A stretch of 64,000 bases of DNA from Cryptomeria japonica (taxonomy: Eukaryota > Streptophyta > Pinopsida > Cupressales > Cupressaceae): positions 601,547,644 to 601,611,643 of the forward strand of contig NC_081415.1 in the NCBI RefSeq assembly GCF_030272615.1, written 5' to 3'. The translations under genes were made by a program, and so were the position numbers. Within the stretch, counting starts at the first letter, position 1. The number at the start of each line of letters is the position of its first letter. The notes under the pieces are model-generated. The model was not told where the DNA came from and searched no databases. It saw only the letters and a list, made by a program, of their open reading frames with translations. Positions 21,093-33,409 of the stretch are shown in pieces.

Positions 21093-23922
21093 ATGTCTAT
21101 TGAAACAAGGTTCCAAGCACCAATGATGCAACAAAGTTTGACATATCAACCGAAAAGGCAATCACAATTCTATCCAACCCAACAACAAAGCAACATCGAT
21201 CAAACTCTTTATGATGAAACAAATCTCCAAATACAAAAACTAGAGGAGAAACTAGCTCAAGAAGAGGAGATATTGGAACAAAGAGTGAAAAACATTGAGA
21301 AGAATAGATCACAAATGTCCAAAATGTTTCAAAAATTTCCAGGTCAAAATCTAAAGATTGAGCTAATTGATGTAAGATCTCTTCTCGAATGATCAGACAT
21401 ACCAGCTCTCCTCTCCCAAATAGAGACGATGAAACAATTTCAAGAAAAGAGACAACATCAATTTCAACATTATGTGCCTCCACAACAAGAACAAGAAGGT
21501 GTTTACTATCAATCAGATTTTCAACCAATACAACCAATGGTCTAATTTCAACAATATGTCCAACCAACTATACAATGTCAACAAATAGTTCAACCAATGG
21601 TGGAATATCAATGTCAACAACGCCAACCAAACATTGAAAAACAAAGGTTGCAGCACACACCAAGCCAAATTTTGAACATGTCAAACCAATTTGATCAACA
21701 TCTAGTTCGAAATCAAAACATGACATCAGACCAGAATCAACTCCTTTCCAAACAGGTTCAAATTCTAGGTACAACTATGTCAAAACCTCGAAAGAAAGGT
21801 GGCTTTATTGCAATGCTCTTAAAGAAACTACCAAATGAGTTCTTTGAGGAAGATCAAGATAATACAATTATGTCTAGCAATGCCTCATCTCCTCGCAAAC
21901 AAATTGACTCTCCAGTGGCATCTATCCCTACACCTCTAGAAGTTTCGCAAGAACCTTCTGTATTGTCCTCATCAAACAATACACCCAAGGATGAAATTAT
22001 TCAAGAGCTATCCATAATTGATTTCCAAGATAATCCAATTCATGATGCACATCCTTGTCATGTTTCAGAAATACAAGACCCAATGCCACCATGCACTTTA
22101 TTGCCATTACTTGTTTTAGAGGACCCCATTCAAAGTCCCTCTTCCTCATGTTCAAGTATTGACTCCTTGCCAGAATCCATCACAAATGTTCAAAGTGCAT
22201 TTCCTTCATGCCAAAATATTGATTCCTTGTCAGAATCCTCCATGCATATCCAAAGTCCAACCTCATGTCAAGAGGATAATTTAAAGCATGAACAAATGAG
22301 TCCTAAAGAAAATCAAGATCAAGATCCTAAAACCTTATCATCCCATCCAATTTTTAACCAGGACCCCATGTTCCCAGGCACTCATGATGATTCCACTATT
22401 CTTGTCCATCCTATCCAAAGTCCTATTGACACTCCATTCCCCGAGCAAGATCAAGATATCCTAGTTCATCCAATCCCAAACAATCCCCTTCCATTACATG
22501 AAAAAAATGTCCTCTTAAATCCCATTGACATTCCACTTCTTAAGAAAGATCAAGATATCCCTTCCATCCTTTTCAATGATCCCATTAAAAGTCCAGAGCA
22601 AAGCAACTTTAAAGAGGAATCCAATGATCTTCCTCCTTGTCAAGATCAAAGTATCCTTCCAAATTCATTTCCAACACAAGACCCTATCATTCCTTCAGAT
22701 CCTCCACAAGATCCACTTGTCCCTCCATCTCCATGTCCTAATCCAGCATATAAACTCCAAGATCATATTTCTTGTGATGATCCCATTATTCCTCCCATTC
22801 CATCTCTTGAAGAACCTGTCATTGAACCATGTCCACTACACAATCCTAGTCGCCCTCATGATCCTAATCCCCTTCATGATTCTAACGTGTCAGTGCAAGA
22901 TGTTCATGAACCCTCGACATGCATAATGGGTTCTTCCACTTTGGTGAAATCCGATCCACTTCAAGATCTCATTATTTCTCTCATATCATATCCACCTCAT
23001 AATGGACTCGCATCTTCTTCCCAAAGAAAAGAGTATCCTACAAGTCAAGATATTCATAAAGGCAAAGGAGTAGATCTCCATAAGCATGAATCCCTTCATG
23101 TGAAAGAAAATGTTAAGGGTCATGTTCTACACAACTCACTCTCAAGACGTTGGTATCCCTCCATCAAAATCAAAACATACACCTTCCCCATCATACTTTC
23201 CATCCATCTTAGGTCCTTATATTCCTTCGTCCTCTATGCAAGGTCAGCAAAGGCACACATCCTTGAGTAAGTTTCATCCATCCAAAAGAACTCCATTTCA
23301 TTCATATCCATCCATACATTCCTTTTCCCCTCCAAGCAATTTGGATGCCAAGCATAAAAGTCATAAGTCTAGAAATCCACATGTATTCAAGGATCAACAT
23401 GTCCAATATAATCAACATGTCAAAACAAAGAACAATATGATCTATAAAGAAAAAGAAATATCCAACAGGTTACAAAGGCCCACTAAGAAAAATAAATCAA
23501 AGTCAAAATATATATGGGTTCCTAAATCCCTTGTGCAAGCAATGCACTCCAAGGAACCACAAAAGCATGAAAAGTCAAAAACCATGTGGATCCCCAAGAA
23601 GCTCCTTGAAGCACAAAAAGAACAACCTAGATTGGCATCTAAAATTGTTATTCCTCCATCCAAACCTTCTAAGTCTATTCCTCCATCACCTTCTTCATCC
23701 ATTTTGGGCCCTTATGTCCCAAAATCCCCAGCTATTCCTCCATCCAAATCTCAATATCCAAAATACGTCTTTCATCCATCAGTCCATCACCCCTCAAGGT
23801 GTGTGCCAATGTCGATCTTGCCTTCATTTCTATCCACTGAAGCCGAATTCTTCCAATACCCTATCCATTATCCAATGCATATTTTCAATCCTTCCATCCC
23901 TCTAGTCCAATCCTTTGCATAA
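21093..23922 (+). pseudogene. Gln/Pro-rich gag-like ORF of copy B, several disruptions
   Basis: The conserved ATG at 21093 opens the same protein as copy A. It is stopped at 21390-21392 by TGA, where copies A and C have an Arg-type or Lys codon context; copy D has the same TGA. A TAA follows near 21542. The frame is then open from 21597 to about 23130, where a small indel shifts it; the correct frame continues to 23922 with the conserved C-terminal WVPK/WIPK and ILGPY repeats. The Gln-rich QPMVQ region is shorter than in A. It cannot yield the full protein without readthrough or repair. Confidence 0.75.
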
Positions 23923-24094
23923 ATCCTTGGCTTAGTTTCATCTCTTTTTCCATGTCCTTATCCTACCAACGTCTTTGAGCATACTTGTAAAGGTCATGGT
24001 TCATTTTTTTTTCAAGGCTACTATCCAAACAAAAAGACGCTTGAGTCCTTCTTCCATCCCCTATCATGTGTCCATCTTCTATTGAAAAAGTCAA

Positions 24095-24215
24095 AATAAA
24101 AATAAAAATCAAAAAATTACAAAAAATCAAAAAAATTGAAAAAAAAAAGAAAAAAAAAGAAAAAAAAAAAAAGAAAAAAAAAAGAAAGAAAAAAAAAGAA
24201 AGAAAAATAATTCGT
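24095..24215 (+). repeat. A-rich purine tract (copy B)
   Basis: A runs broken by single G residues, longer than the equivalent in copy A. It is followed by the same AAAAC(C/T)TGGCAAACAGG motif pair. Confidence 0.7.
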
Positions 24216-24929
24216 CCATGGGTGAAAACTTGGCAAACAGGTGCCTTGGGCAAGTACCGTGATGAAAACCTGGCAAACAGGCATCATGCGTAATCTATGA
24301 ACTTCTTGCACACCACACTTGGGGGCAGGTTTCCTCCTTCATATCCTATTGCCCTTCATTATCCTATCATACCATGTCATTACCCTTCATATCCTATTGT
24401 CTCTCAGGCCCATTTCCTCTTTCCACCTTTGATCTTGATAAGGCTGAGGATCGTCATGAGCATCATGTATCTTGTTTGCAACTTTTAGTCTATCATAGCT
24501 TTTGGTCTTTATCCATTTGCTTATTATAACTTTTCATCCATATTCCCTGTCTTATTGCAACTTTCTGCCACTATCCCTTAGCCAATCCCGACCTTCAGTC
24601 CATGTCCCTTATCCATTCTTGGTCTTGCGTATCCTATCCATATCTTATCACTATACATACACTCTTTTTCATTCCTTGATCTTGATCTGACATAAGGACG
24701 CAAAATTTAAACATGGTTTCAAAAACCTCTTGACATGTCCCTCATACCATGTTCCTGCTTTACATTGTCATATCTAGTCTCTTGTCCCATCATGCAATAG
24801 CCCTTGAAAATTGCATCTGTATTGTCTCCATAATAAAAGGCCTTTGTCTTCCCTCTATCCACCAACATTTCAGCAAGCCTATTTATTCACTTGTCATATT
24901 CCTTTCCTTGCTAGACACTGGGGGCAAAA

Positions 24930-25230
24930 TCTCATAAAAATTGAATAATGTCCTGAAAAAATCATAAAAAAATTGAAAAATGTCTTGAAAAAATTCAAAA
25001 AAATTGGAAAATGTCCTGAGATAAAATCATAAAAAAATCATAAAATGTCCTGAAAAAATCTCTTAAAAAAAAAAAATCAAATAAAGTCCTGAAAAAATCT
25101 TCAAGAAAAAAAATCGAATAAAGTCCTGAAAAAAGTATCTAAAAACTGAAAAAATGAAAATCCCTAAAAATCATAAAAGTCCTGAAAAAATGAACCCAAA
25201 AACATTTCAAAACATTAAATCCAAAAAACA
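24930..25230 (+). repeat. GTCCTGAAAAAAT tandem array (copy B)
   Basis: Eight or so units with the TGTCCTGAAAAAAT core and A-rich spacers, in the same position relative to the ORF and the PPT as in copy A. Unit number and spacing differ between copies. Confidence 0.75.
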
Positions 25231-26081
25231 CGCATTTTGCAATAAATGATCTCTTTTTGTGCATAGACAGATCGCTAAGCATACATCCAATGACACACAA
25301 TCACACACTGTGCTTTAATGAAATCATGTGTTAACAGATGAACTTTTTACTCAAACCAAACATTCAAACTGATCTGAGTTGTCATATCAGTCAACCTCAA
25401 AATCATTTGTCCTTGTCTCTACTAATATCATGGGTCTTATACAGGGTGTGGTATACTCGAAACCAGACTATGTCCTGTCTTAGACGGGGTACCACATGTC
25501 CTGAAACCAGACAACATGATCGTCCTATCAACGCTTTCAACTTTTCACAATGAAGATCAAGATGTTTGTTTCATTTGTTGGAATTTGTGCATCTTATCTT
25601 TTTATTGATTTATCTTTGGCTTCGGTCATGTTCCTATGTTTCTCGATGATGTCACTGAGTGATTTAGATTGACCGGGATGGTTCATGATCCTTTTCTTTT
25701 TTGATTGTGAGTGCTGTTTGTCTGCAATGTGTCTGTCTTTTGCAAAAAGGGTTGCATTTCAGCTTTGGCCTTCAATGCCATGATGCTACGCATCCATTTT
25801 GCTACAATAAATAAAGGTTCTCACCTACTTATGTGCATTTGTGAAAGCAATTTTTCTTCATCTTTAACTGTCTTCTGTCTCATTTCTTCTTACTAACATT
25901 TCTTCCGTCAGTCTTGGCAGTCTGTTTGCTCCTATCATTTTCTATCATTTTTATCAATCAATTGGCCTCTTCTCTGCATGTTTCCGACCAATTCCTCGAG
26001 GGGGCATGCATATGTCATTGTCATTGTCTGGGGCATTTTTATTATAGTTCTTTGAAACAACGCTTAAAATCGCATTGTCTC

Positions 26082-26095
26082 AAAGAGGGGCAAAA
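26082..26095 (+). other. Polypurine tract of copy B
   Basis: The purine tract AAAGAGGGGCAAAA lies immediately before TGTAGACACC. Confidence 0.9.
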
Positions 26096-27819
26096 TGTAG
26101 ACACCTAAAAATGGTCAACGCTTGCGGGATCATACTTTAACATTTGCGCATTGCCTCATTTTAGGTTTTTGCATCGCATTAACATTTCTCCTATGATTCG
26201 TACTTGGTTTTTATCATTTGCGAGCATCGAGTCATTCTTCTACATTCTTCATTTATCTTGCTCTCGAATTTGGTCTTGTTGACAACAATCTCCAGTCATG
26301 ATTTTAATCGATCTTATCCTATTGCATCAATGTGCGTGCTTATTTGTCATCATTTTGGACATCGTCAATCCTAATTAGGGTTTTGTCCTCCTGTCAATCT
26401 TGCGATCAATTTGTCATCAATCGTTGTCCTCTTATCAATCTTGTCATCTGGTGATCGATTTATCATCAATCCTTATCATTTTCAATCTTGTCATCTAGCG
26501 ATCGATTTGTCATCGATCGTTGTCATGTTCGATCTTGTCATTTTGCGATTGATTTGTCATCAGTCGTGGTCATTTTCAATCCTGTCGTTTTGCAATCTAT
26601 TTTGTCATCAATCCTTCAATCTTGTCATTTTAACGATTGATTTGTCATCAATCGTTGTCATGTTCGATCTTGTCATTTTGCGATCAATTCATCATTGATC
26701 GTGGTCATTTTCAATCCTGTCATTTTGCAATCTATTTTGTCATCAACTCTTGTCATCTTGTTCGATCTTGTCATTTTGCGATCGATTTGTCATCGATCAT
26801 TGTCTGTCTCAAATATGTCAATTTGGATCAATTTGTCATTGTTCCTCGTCAATTGGCGCCTTTTTCTCAATCAAATCATTTAACACATTGGTCATTTATC
26901 AATCCAAAATCAAATCGAATTGAGTCAATTATCTTTCATCAAAACCTAATTCATCTTCTAGGGTTTCGTGATTTAATCATTTAACCTTATGTGTGTCATT
27001 TCTTCCTTTAGGATTAATAAATTGTTTATTTATCCTAAGTCTTCTCATTGCAATTAAATGTTCATTTAATTGGCTAATTATTCCTCCTTAAGAATTAATT
27101 AATAAATGACAAATTATTAATTAATTTACCTAATTTCTAATTTCCATCAATTTCTTAATTCCTTAATTCCTCATTTTCTAATTTCTTAATTTTCTAATTC
27201 CTAATTTCAATTTCCTCCTATTTCTCTCCTAAATTCATGGAAATGACATAGAAATTTGTCATAATTTGTCATAATTGACAATCAATCAATTCTTGACATA
27301 GAAATTTGTCATAAATTGTCATAAATTCTTGACATAGAATTTGTCATAAATTGTCATAAACCCTTGCATAGCAATTTGTCATAGACATGTCATAATTGAC
27401 ATAATTGATTTGCAATTTCCATTTGAATTGAATCATGCTAATCTTGTCATCTCTCCAATTCTTCTATAAATTTGGATGAATTTCTTCAATCAAATCCCTT
27501 AATTAATAATCCTTAATCAGACTATCGAATTTAAGCTTCTCGTACTCTTGATCAAAAATCCCGTCTACTTGCTTTCAATTGTGTGTGCACTTGTAGGTGA
27601 GATCCACAACCAAACCATTTGAAGAGGAAAGAAGAACAATGGAGCCACATGGAGGAGCATTCAAATCATGTCTATGGTTTGCATAATTTCTTTGCTTTTT
27701 AATGTTTTTATTTCATGTCTCTATTGAATGTTGTTTAGGATAGATCATTGCATTTAGTTTTGTGATTGAGCTAATGATTAGTTGTTATAATGTTTGTGAT
27801 GATTTCCTATTTCCTAACA
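26096..27819 (+). mobile_element. 3' LTR of copy B, enlarged
   Basis: It starts TGTAGACACC and ends TTTCCTAACA, like the A/B LTR, but is about 1724 bp against 1242 bp. The excess is due mainly to the tandem array at 26390-26860. A TATAAA lies at 27465. It is followed by the start of an internal region (TACATTAATT) that is almost completely deleted. Confidence 0.85.
26390..26860 (+). repeat. Minisatellite inside the copy B LTR
   Basis: Nine or so units of about 50 bp, each built on GCGATCGATTTGTCATC followed by AATC or GATC and TTGTCATTTTC-type sequence. The A/B LTR has only one or two such units at 18380-18470, so the array expanded within this LTR. Some units pair up in a roughly 100-bp higher-order pattern. 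Confidence 0.8.
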
Positions 27820-28375
27820 TACATTAATTATGCATATGTCATTTGCATTGTCTGGGGCATTTTCATTATTTTTCTTTGAAACAATGCTTAAAATCGCATT
27901 GTCTCAAAGAGGGGCAAAATGTAGACACCTAAAAATGGTCAACGCTTGTGGAGTCATACTTTAACATTTGTGCATTGCCTCATTTTAGGTTTTTGTGTCG
28001 GATTAACATTTATCCTATGTCACGCACTTGGTTTTTATCATTTGCGAGCATCGAGTCTTTCTTCTACATTCTTCATTCGTCTCGCTCTCAAATTTGGTCT
28101 TGTCGACAAAAATCTTCAATCATGATTTTGGGTCGATCTTTGTCCTTGTCAATCTTGTCATATTGCGATCGATTTGTCATCGATCCTTGTCCTTTTCAAT
28201 CATGTCAATTTGGTCAATTTGTCATTGATTTTTGTCAACCAATCTCAATCAAATCATTTATCAATCCAAAATCATGATCAAATCGATATCAATTTTATAT
28301 CAAGACCTAATTGTCATCCTTGCATTTCTAATTCGTCTTCCAAGGTTTTATGATTTATTCATTTAATCTTGTTTG
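27820..28375 (+). mobile_element. Element remnant: 100-bp internal region plus truncated LTR
   Basis: After the copy B LTR, the sequence passes from the first bases of an internal region (TACATTAATT) directly into its last 90 bases. These include the PPT at 27906-27919, and then a further LTR starts at 27920 (TGTAGACACC). That LTR is cut after about 455 bp, at 28375, where inverted copy C begins. The internal region was lost by one deletion. Confidence 0.8.
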
Positions 28376-29046
28376 GCAAGGAGTTGGTTCTGATCTGATG
28401 TCATGTTGTGATATTGGACTTGGTTCAATTGTTCTGACATGTTTGAAACTTGGGTTGGTGTGTGCTGCAACCTTTGTTTTTGAATGTTTGGTTTTGGTTG
28501 TTGACATTGATATTCCACCATTGGTTGAATCATTTGTGGACATTGTATAGTTGGTTGGACATATTGTTGAAATTGGATTGTTGGTTGTGTTGGTTGAATA
28601 TGTTGGACCATTGGTTGTATTGGTTGAAAATCTGATTGATAGTAAACACCTTCTTGTTCTTGATGTGAAGGCATATAATGTTGTTGTCTCTTTTCTTGAA
28701 ATTGTTTCATCATCTCTATTTGTGAGAGGAGAGCTAGTATGTCTGGTCGTTCAAGAAGAGATCTTACATCAATTGGCTCAATCTTTGGATTTCGACCTGC
28801 AAATTTTTGAAACATTTTGGACATTTGTGATCTATTCTTCTGAATGTTTTTCACTCTTTGTTCCAATATCTCCTCTTCTTGAGCTAGTTTCTCCTCTAGT
28901 TTTTGTATTTGGAGACTTGTTTCATCATAAAAAGTTTGATCAATGTTGCTTTGTTGTTGGGTTGGATAGAATTGTGATTGCATTGTCGATTGATATGTCA
29001 AACTTTGTTGCATCATTGGTGCATGGAACCTTGTTTCAATAGACAT
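28376..29046 (-). pseudogene. Gln/Pro-rich ORF of copy C, N-terminal part only
   Basis: From the conserved ATG at 29046 the frame is uninterrupted to the inversion junction. It covers the Met/Gln-rich start, the coiled coil and the Gln/Pro repeat region, and ends at MTSDQNQLLAKQ just before 28376. It has no stop at the position where B and D carry TGA, so it shows the unbroken N-terminal reading. The C-terminal three quarters are absent. Confidence 0.8.
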
Positions 29047-30884
29047 GTCACTATGCAAATGCAATATTTTTGGAATTTTTCAAGGATAATATATGATATG
29101 CAACTAAATGCAACCTAAATAGGTGAAAATGCAATCTATGGCAAGAATGCAATCTATGTTTTTGGTTGTTTTTTAAGATTTTGACAAACTTTTTGGAATG
29201 CAAATCTAAAAGAGACACATGGGAAATTGGAATGATGTCTAGACCTCAAAGGACAAAAGGACCAAGTGACAAAAGGACAAAATGACAAAGTCTCCCCTAT
29301 ATGCTTGGATACTAAGCTAGGTTTGACCAAATGACATTGATGACAAAAAGAGAAAAGGTTTGATAAGGTCTAGACTTCTTAATAATGACTTAGGGTTTAT
29401 CAAAGATTTGGATTACTCAAGTATGACAAAACCTAATTTTAGCACTATATGCAAAAGGACATTACTATGCAAGTGACCCTAATATGATATGATAATGACC
29501 TAAGCTTAATGAAGAGACCTAGGGTATGAAAATATGAATGACAATGGTATGACTTTAGTGCAAGAGAACATATGCAAATGGATGACTTTTATTGAAAAGA
29601 GTATGACTTAGGTGAAACCTAACCTTGGTACTTGACAATGAACCTTACAAAATGCAACCTAGGATGAACCTAAATGTAAGTGACATGCTTGTTGAGATAA
29701 GACTTTGAAATAATATTTGACAACCATGTTTGAAGATGAGTTTTGAATCTTGTTGAACCTTTGTTCGATGAATGTCTCTTGTGCTTAACCTTATGTTGGA
29801 TCAATTTGTTTTGCTTTTTGAAATGGGATGCAATTCAACTTTTGACAAGCAAAGAATACAAGATATTGCAACTTAGACTCAAGACAATCATGCTCATTTC
29901 CACATTTCTTATGGTAGGCAAGGACATTAGGTACTTGAGAGGTAGACTCATTATGGGATTCAAGGAGAATACATAGATGCTTGACCCCACGGGTTCCCCT
30001 CCACGGCACTCACTTCTCAAGGCAGCCAAGCATCAGTCCCCATGGAAATCTCCCCATGGAAAACTTAGTATCTCTTCCAAGTATCTGAATTTGTCCTTCT
30101 CAAGCAACTAGAAGGGTTTTTGGCCTCTAAAAACAAGGTGTTTAGTAAGGATTTCTTTTAAGCATTACTCCTTGATGTCATGCAAGCATGATTGAGACAT
30201 TAAGCCCATCAAGATACCAAACAAATGTAGTCACGCAAGCATGATTTAGACCAAGAGGCCCTACTTCGATGTTGATATGAGAAAGAGTTCAAGGGTCATC
30301 ACTTCCCAAGTAACTGCAATTCCCACGTAACACTTCCTTCAAAGCTTTCGCTCATCGGGTATTTTTTTATAGTGAGTTAGAATGCCAAGGAATTCTAGCC
30401 GTACTCACTTTGGGTCGTTCCCTTCTCATGATTATCACTTGCTTGCAAAAGCAAAATGGTCAGGAAGGCAGACCCTCTAAAGGTGACACACAATCAAAAA
30501 CATGAGCATGGTATTGAAGATCTGGATTTTTGTTCACCCTAAGAAGGATGAGAGCATACTCTCCTACTCCAATGTCAAACTCAACAATCAAATCAAGCAT
30601 AGATTCATTCCATCCTATTTAGAAATCACTAGGTGCCTAAATATTAATTGCAAACACAAAGTTTAGTTGTATGTCCAAGGCAACCTGCAAAATCACCAAG
30701 TTAGAAGTTTAATTTGTTTGGTCTATGACTAGCAAACCTGCAAATAATTCATTAGTAGTTTGTGAAATAATTCTTTGTCAAGCGTTTTACCACAAAGCTA
30801 CCAACAATGTTAGGGAATCAAGAGAAATGAATCACCATCAAAATTAATCAATAAAAGTTGTGATTCTTTGTCCTCTTAGATTAA

Positions 30885-30995
30885 TCTATGTGAAATTTAT
30901 CAAATTTACCACCCTGGATTAATCTAGATAAAATTTACATGAATGCATGATTAATTTGCCAAGCTAAATTAATCTAGATGAAGGTTGCATGATTT
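30885..30995 (-). repeat. Triple ATTAATCTAGAT repeat in the leader (copy C)
   Basis: Three imperfect units of about 40 bp share TTAATCTA(G/T)(A/G)TGAA or a close variant, plus a TTGCATGA-type tail. The same array is present in copy D at 39510-39630, in the leader between PBS and ORF. Confidence 0.6.
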
Positions 30996-31261
30996 TGTTT
31001 TTTGAAAATTTTGACCATTTACAGCAGCATAATTAAAAATGCCATAACTTCCTCAATATTTATCCAAATCACAAAACGTAAAATGATCTGGAAAGGTAAA
31101 AACGTGATCTAATATACCCAGAAATCGTTTATTTTAATTCTGCATGAAATGTTTTACGTGATCAATTGATTATGACTATTTTTTTTAGAAGAAAAATTTC
31201 TCCACAAAAAAAATCTGCAACTTCACAAAACATTCAAAAAAAATATTAGATCCAAGCATGT

Positions 31262-31279
31262 TCACATCGGGTTCACCAA
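31262..31279 (-). other. Primer-binding site of copy C
   Basis: On the minus strand TTGGTGAACCCGATGTGA lies eight bases after the LTR end CTAACA. Copy D has the same 18-mer with one change. It is not the initiator-Met type TGGTATCAGAGC seen in the copia element. I could not assign the primer tRNA with confidence. Confidence 0.65.
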
Positions 31280-31287
31280 TTAATGTA

Positions 31288-32146
31288 TGTTAGGAAATAG
31301 GAAATCATCAAAGCAAATATAAAAATACTAGTCATTAGCTCAATCACAAAACTAAATGCAATGAATCTATCTTAAACAACATTCAATAGAGACATGAAAA
31401 CAAAGCATACAAAACTAAATATTATGCAAACCGGATGACAATTTGAATGCTCCTTCCATGCGGCTCCATTGTTCTTCTTTCCTCTTCAAACGGTTTGGTT
31501 GTGGATCTCACCTACAAGTGCACATACATGATTGAAAGCAAGATTGACATTGATTATTGATCAAGAGTACTAGAAGCATAAATTCGATAGTCTGATTACC
31601 AATTATTAGCTTTGATTGATAAAGATCATCCAATTTATAGATAAATTGGAGATAGGATCAAATTTAGCATGAAATGGATATTAGAAGCAATTAATTTAAA
31701 AAATGGCACAATTGAGTGGAAAGAAGAAGGTTATGACACCGTCTATGTCATGAATTATGACATATTGCCAATGCAAAGCTTAGAGGACTAGAAGCTTGAA
31801 ATAGAAATAGACATTTAGGAATTTAGAAGAAATTAGAAAATTAGGTTAGAAATGATGACTTGGAAATTAGGAAATTGATGCAAATTAGGTAAATTAATTA
31901 ATAATTTCTCATTCATTAATTAATTTACAAAAATAGGAGGAATTAATTAGCCAATTAAATAAACATTTAATTGTGACAAGAAGACTTAGGATAAATAAAT
32001 AATTTGTTAATCCTAGAGGGAGAAATGACAAACAAGATTAAATGAATAAATCATAAAACCTTGGAAGATGAATTAGAAATGCAAGGACGACAATTAGGTC
32101 TTGATATAAAATTGATATCGATTTGATCATGATTTTGGATTTAATA
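31288..32146 (-). mobile_element. Truncated 5' LTR of copy C
   Basis: This is the A/B-type LTR, ending CTAACA at 31288 on the minus strand. Its first 340 or so bases are missing; at 32147 it abuts the end of copy D's 3' LTR. The join reads CTACA then TATTAAATCC, and TATTAA is also the sequence that follows D's 5' LTR, so the join may have formed at that short homology. Confidence 0.8.
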
Positions 32147-33393
32147 TGTAGCTAGGAAATTTGGAAATCATCACAAGCAATTCAATATTAGTCATAGCTC
32201 AATCACAAAAGCTCAAATGCAATGATCAATCTTAACACACTCAATAAAGACATGAAAACAAAACATTCAAGATTTGAAAATTAAGCAAACCAAATGCAGA
32301 TTTGAATGTCTCCTTCATGTGGCTCCATTGTCCTTCTTTCTTCTCCAAATAGCCTTTGTTTGTGGATCTCACCTTCAAGTGCATAAACCTAATGTGAAAG
32401 CAAGATTGACATTGGCACAAGAATACTCAAAGCGTGATTGATTCGACAAAGTAATTCAAACAAGTGATTATTCGATAATGTGATTATTCTAGATTAGCAT
32501 TAAATTGACATTAGAGGCAATTGATTTCAAAATGGAAAAATTGAGTGGAAAGAAGAAAGTTATGACACCTTCTATGTCATGAATTATGACATATTGTCAA
32601 TGCAAAGCTTAGAGGACTAGAACCTTATGACATCTTGCTATGCAAAGAGTATGACGCATGAAGCACAAAAATAGGGAGCACTAAAGACAAGTTAATTAGG
32701 TGGAAATTAAATTTGACAAATTAGAAAGTAGGTGGAAATTAGGAATTAGGAAATTGAGAAAATAGGAAATTAGGAAATTAAGAATTAATTAATAATTTCT
32801 CATTCATTAATTAATTTACAAAAATTGGAGGAATTAATTAGCCAATTAAATAAATATTTAATTGTGACAAGAAGACTTAGGATAAATAAATAATTTATTA
32901 ACCCTAGAGGGGGAAATGACAAACAAGGTTAAATGAATAAATCATAAAACCTTGGAAGATGAATTAGAAATGCAAGGACGATAATTAGGTCTTGATGTAA
33001 GATTGATTATTATGTCGATTTGATAATGATTTTGAATTAATAAATGAGTTGATTGATAAATGCACCGAGAAACAATGAAAAATTGATCCAAATTGACATG
33101 ATTGAAGAGGACAAGGATCAATGACAAATCGATCGTAAAACGACGAGATTGACAAGTTGATAAGAGATTGACAAGATTGACCAAAATCATGATCAAAGAT
33201 TACTATCGACAAGACCAAATTCAAAAGCGAGACAAATGAAGAATGTAGAAGAAAGACTCGATGCTCACAAATGACAAAGACCAAGTGCGTAACATAGGAG
33301 AAATGTTAATGCGATGCAAAAACTCTAAAATGAGGCAATGCGCCAATGTTAAAGTATGACTCCGCAAGCGTTGACCATTTTTAGGTGTCTACA
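32147..33393 (-). mobile_element. 3' LTR of copy D
   Basis: 1247 bp, the same length as the 5' LTR of D. It starts after the PPT at 33393 and ends CTAGCTACA at 32147. It is directly followed by the truncated LTR of copy C. Confidence 0.9.
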
Positions 33394-33409
33394 TTTTGCC
33401 CCTCTTTGA
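33394..33409 (-). other. Polypurine tract of copy D
   Basis: On the minus strand the tract CAAAGAGGGGCAAAA precedes TGTAGACACC, identical to copies A and B. Confidence 0.9.

Larger units (their letters stand above)
18160..27819 (+). mobile_element. Copy B: polless LTR retrotransposon
   Basis: Between LTRs at 18160-19401 and 26096-27819 lie the leader, the broken Gln/Pro-rich ORF, the A-rich tract, the GTCCTGAAAAAAT array, and the PPT. Compared with copies C and D, B lacks the PBS and about 0.77 kb of adjacent leader, so it could not start reverse transcription in its present form. It also lacks the PMD segment of A. Its 3' LTR is lengthened by a minisatellite. Confidence 0.85.
28370..32146 (-). 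mobile_element. Copy C: polless LTR retrotransposon, truncated at both ends
   Basis: Read on the minus strand: a 5'-truncated LTR (32146 to 31288, ending CTAACA), PBS (31279-31262), leader of about 2.2 kb, then the first 220 or so codons of the Gln/Pro-rich ORF, cut at 28376. Everything downstream is missing. It faces copies A and B. Its leader includes the PBS-proximal region that B lacks. Confidence 0.85.

Noticed and set aside
21097-21567. Val/Leu-rich minus-strand frames opposite the Gln/Pro-rich ORF in all copies
   Set aside because: CAA- and CCA-rich codons read in reverse give TTG/TGG-rich hydrophobic frames. They are shadows and have no start or motif of their own.
24066-24293. Lys-only frame over the A-rich tract
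   Set aside because: Low-complexity translation of an A run. It is also not a LINE poly(A) tail, as it is internal to an LTR element.
26390-26860. CRISPR-like array
   Set aside because: Units are imperfect, lack distinct unique spacers, lie inside an LTR and occur in a plant genome context.
31262-31279. Assigning a specific primer tRNA to the A-D family
   Set aside because: I could not match the 18-mer to a tRNA 3' end from memory with confidence, so the PBS is reported without naming the tRNA.
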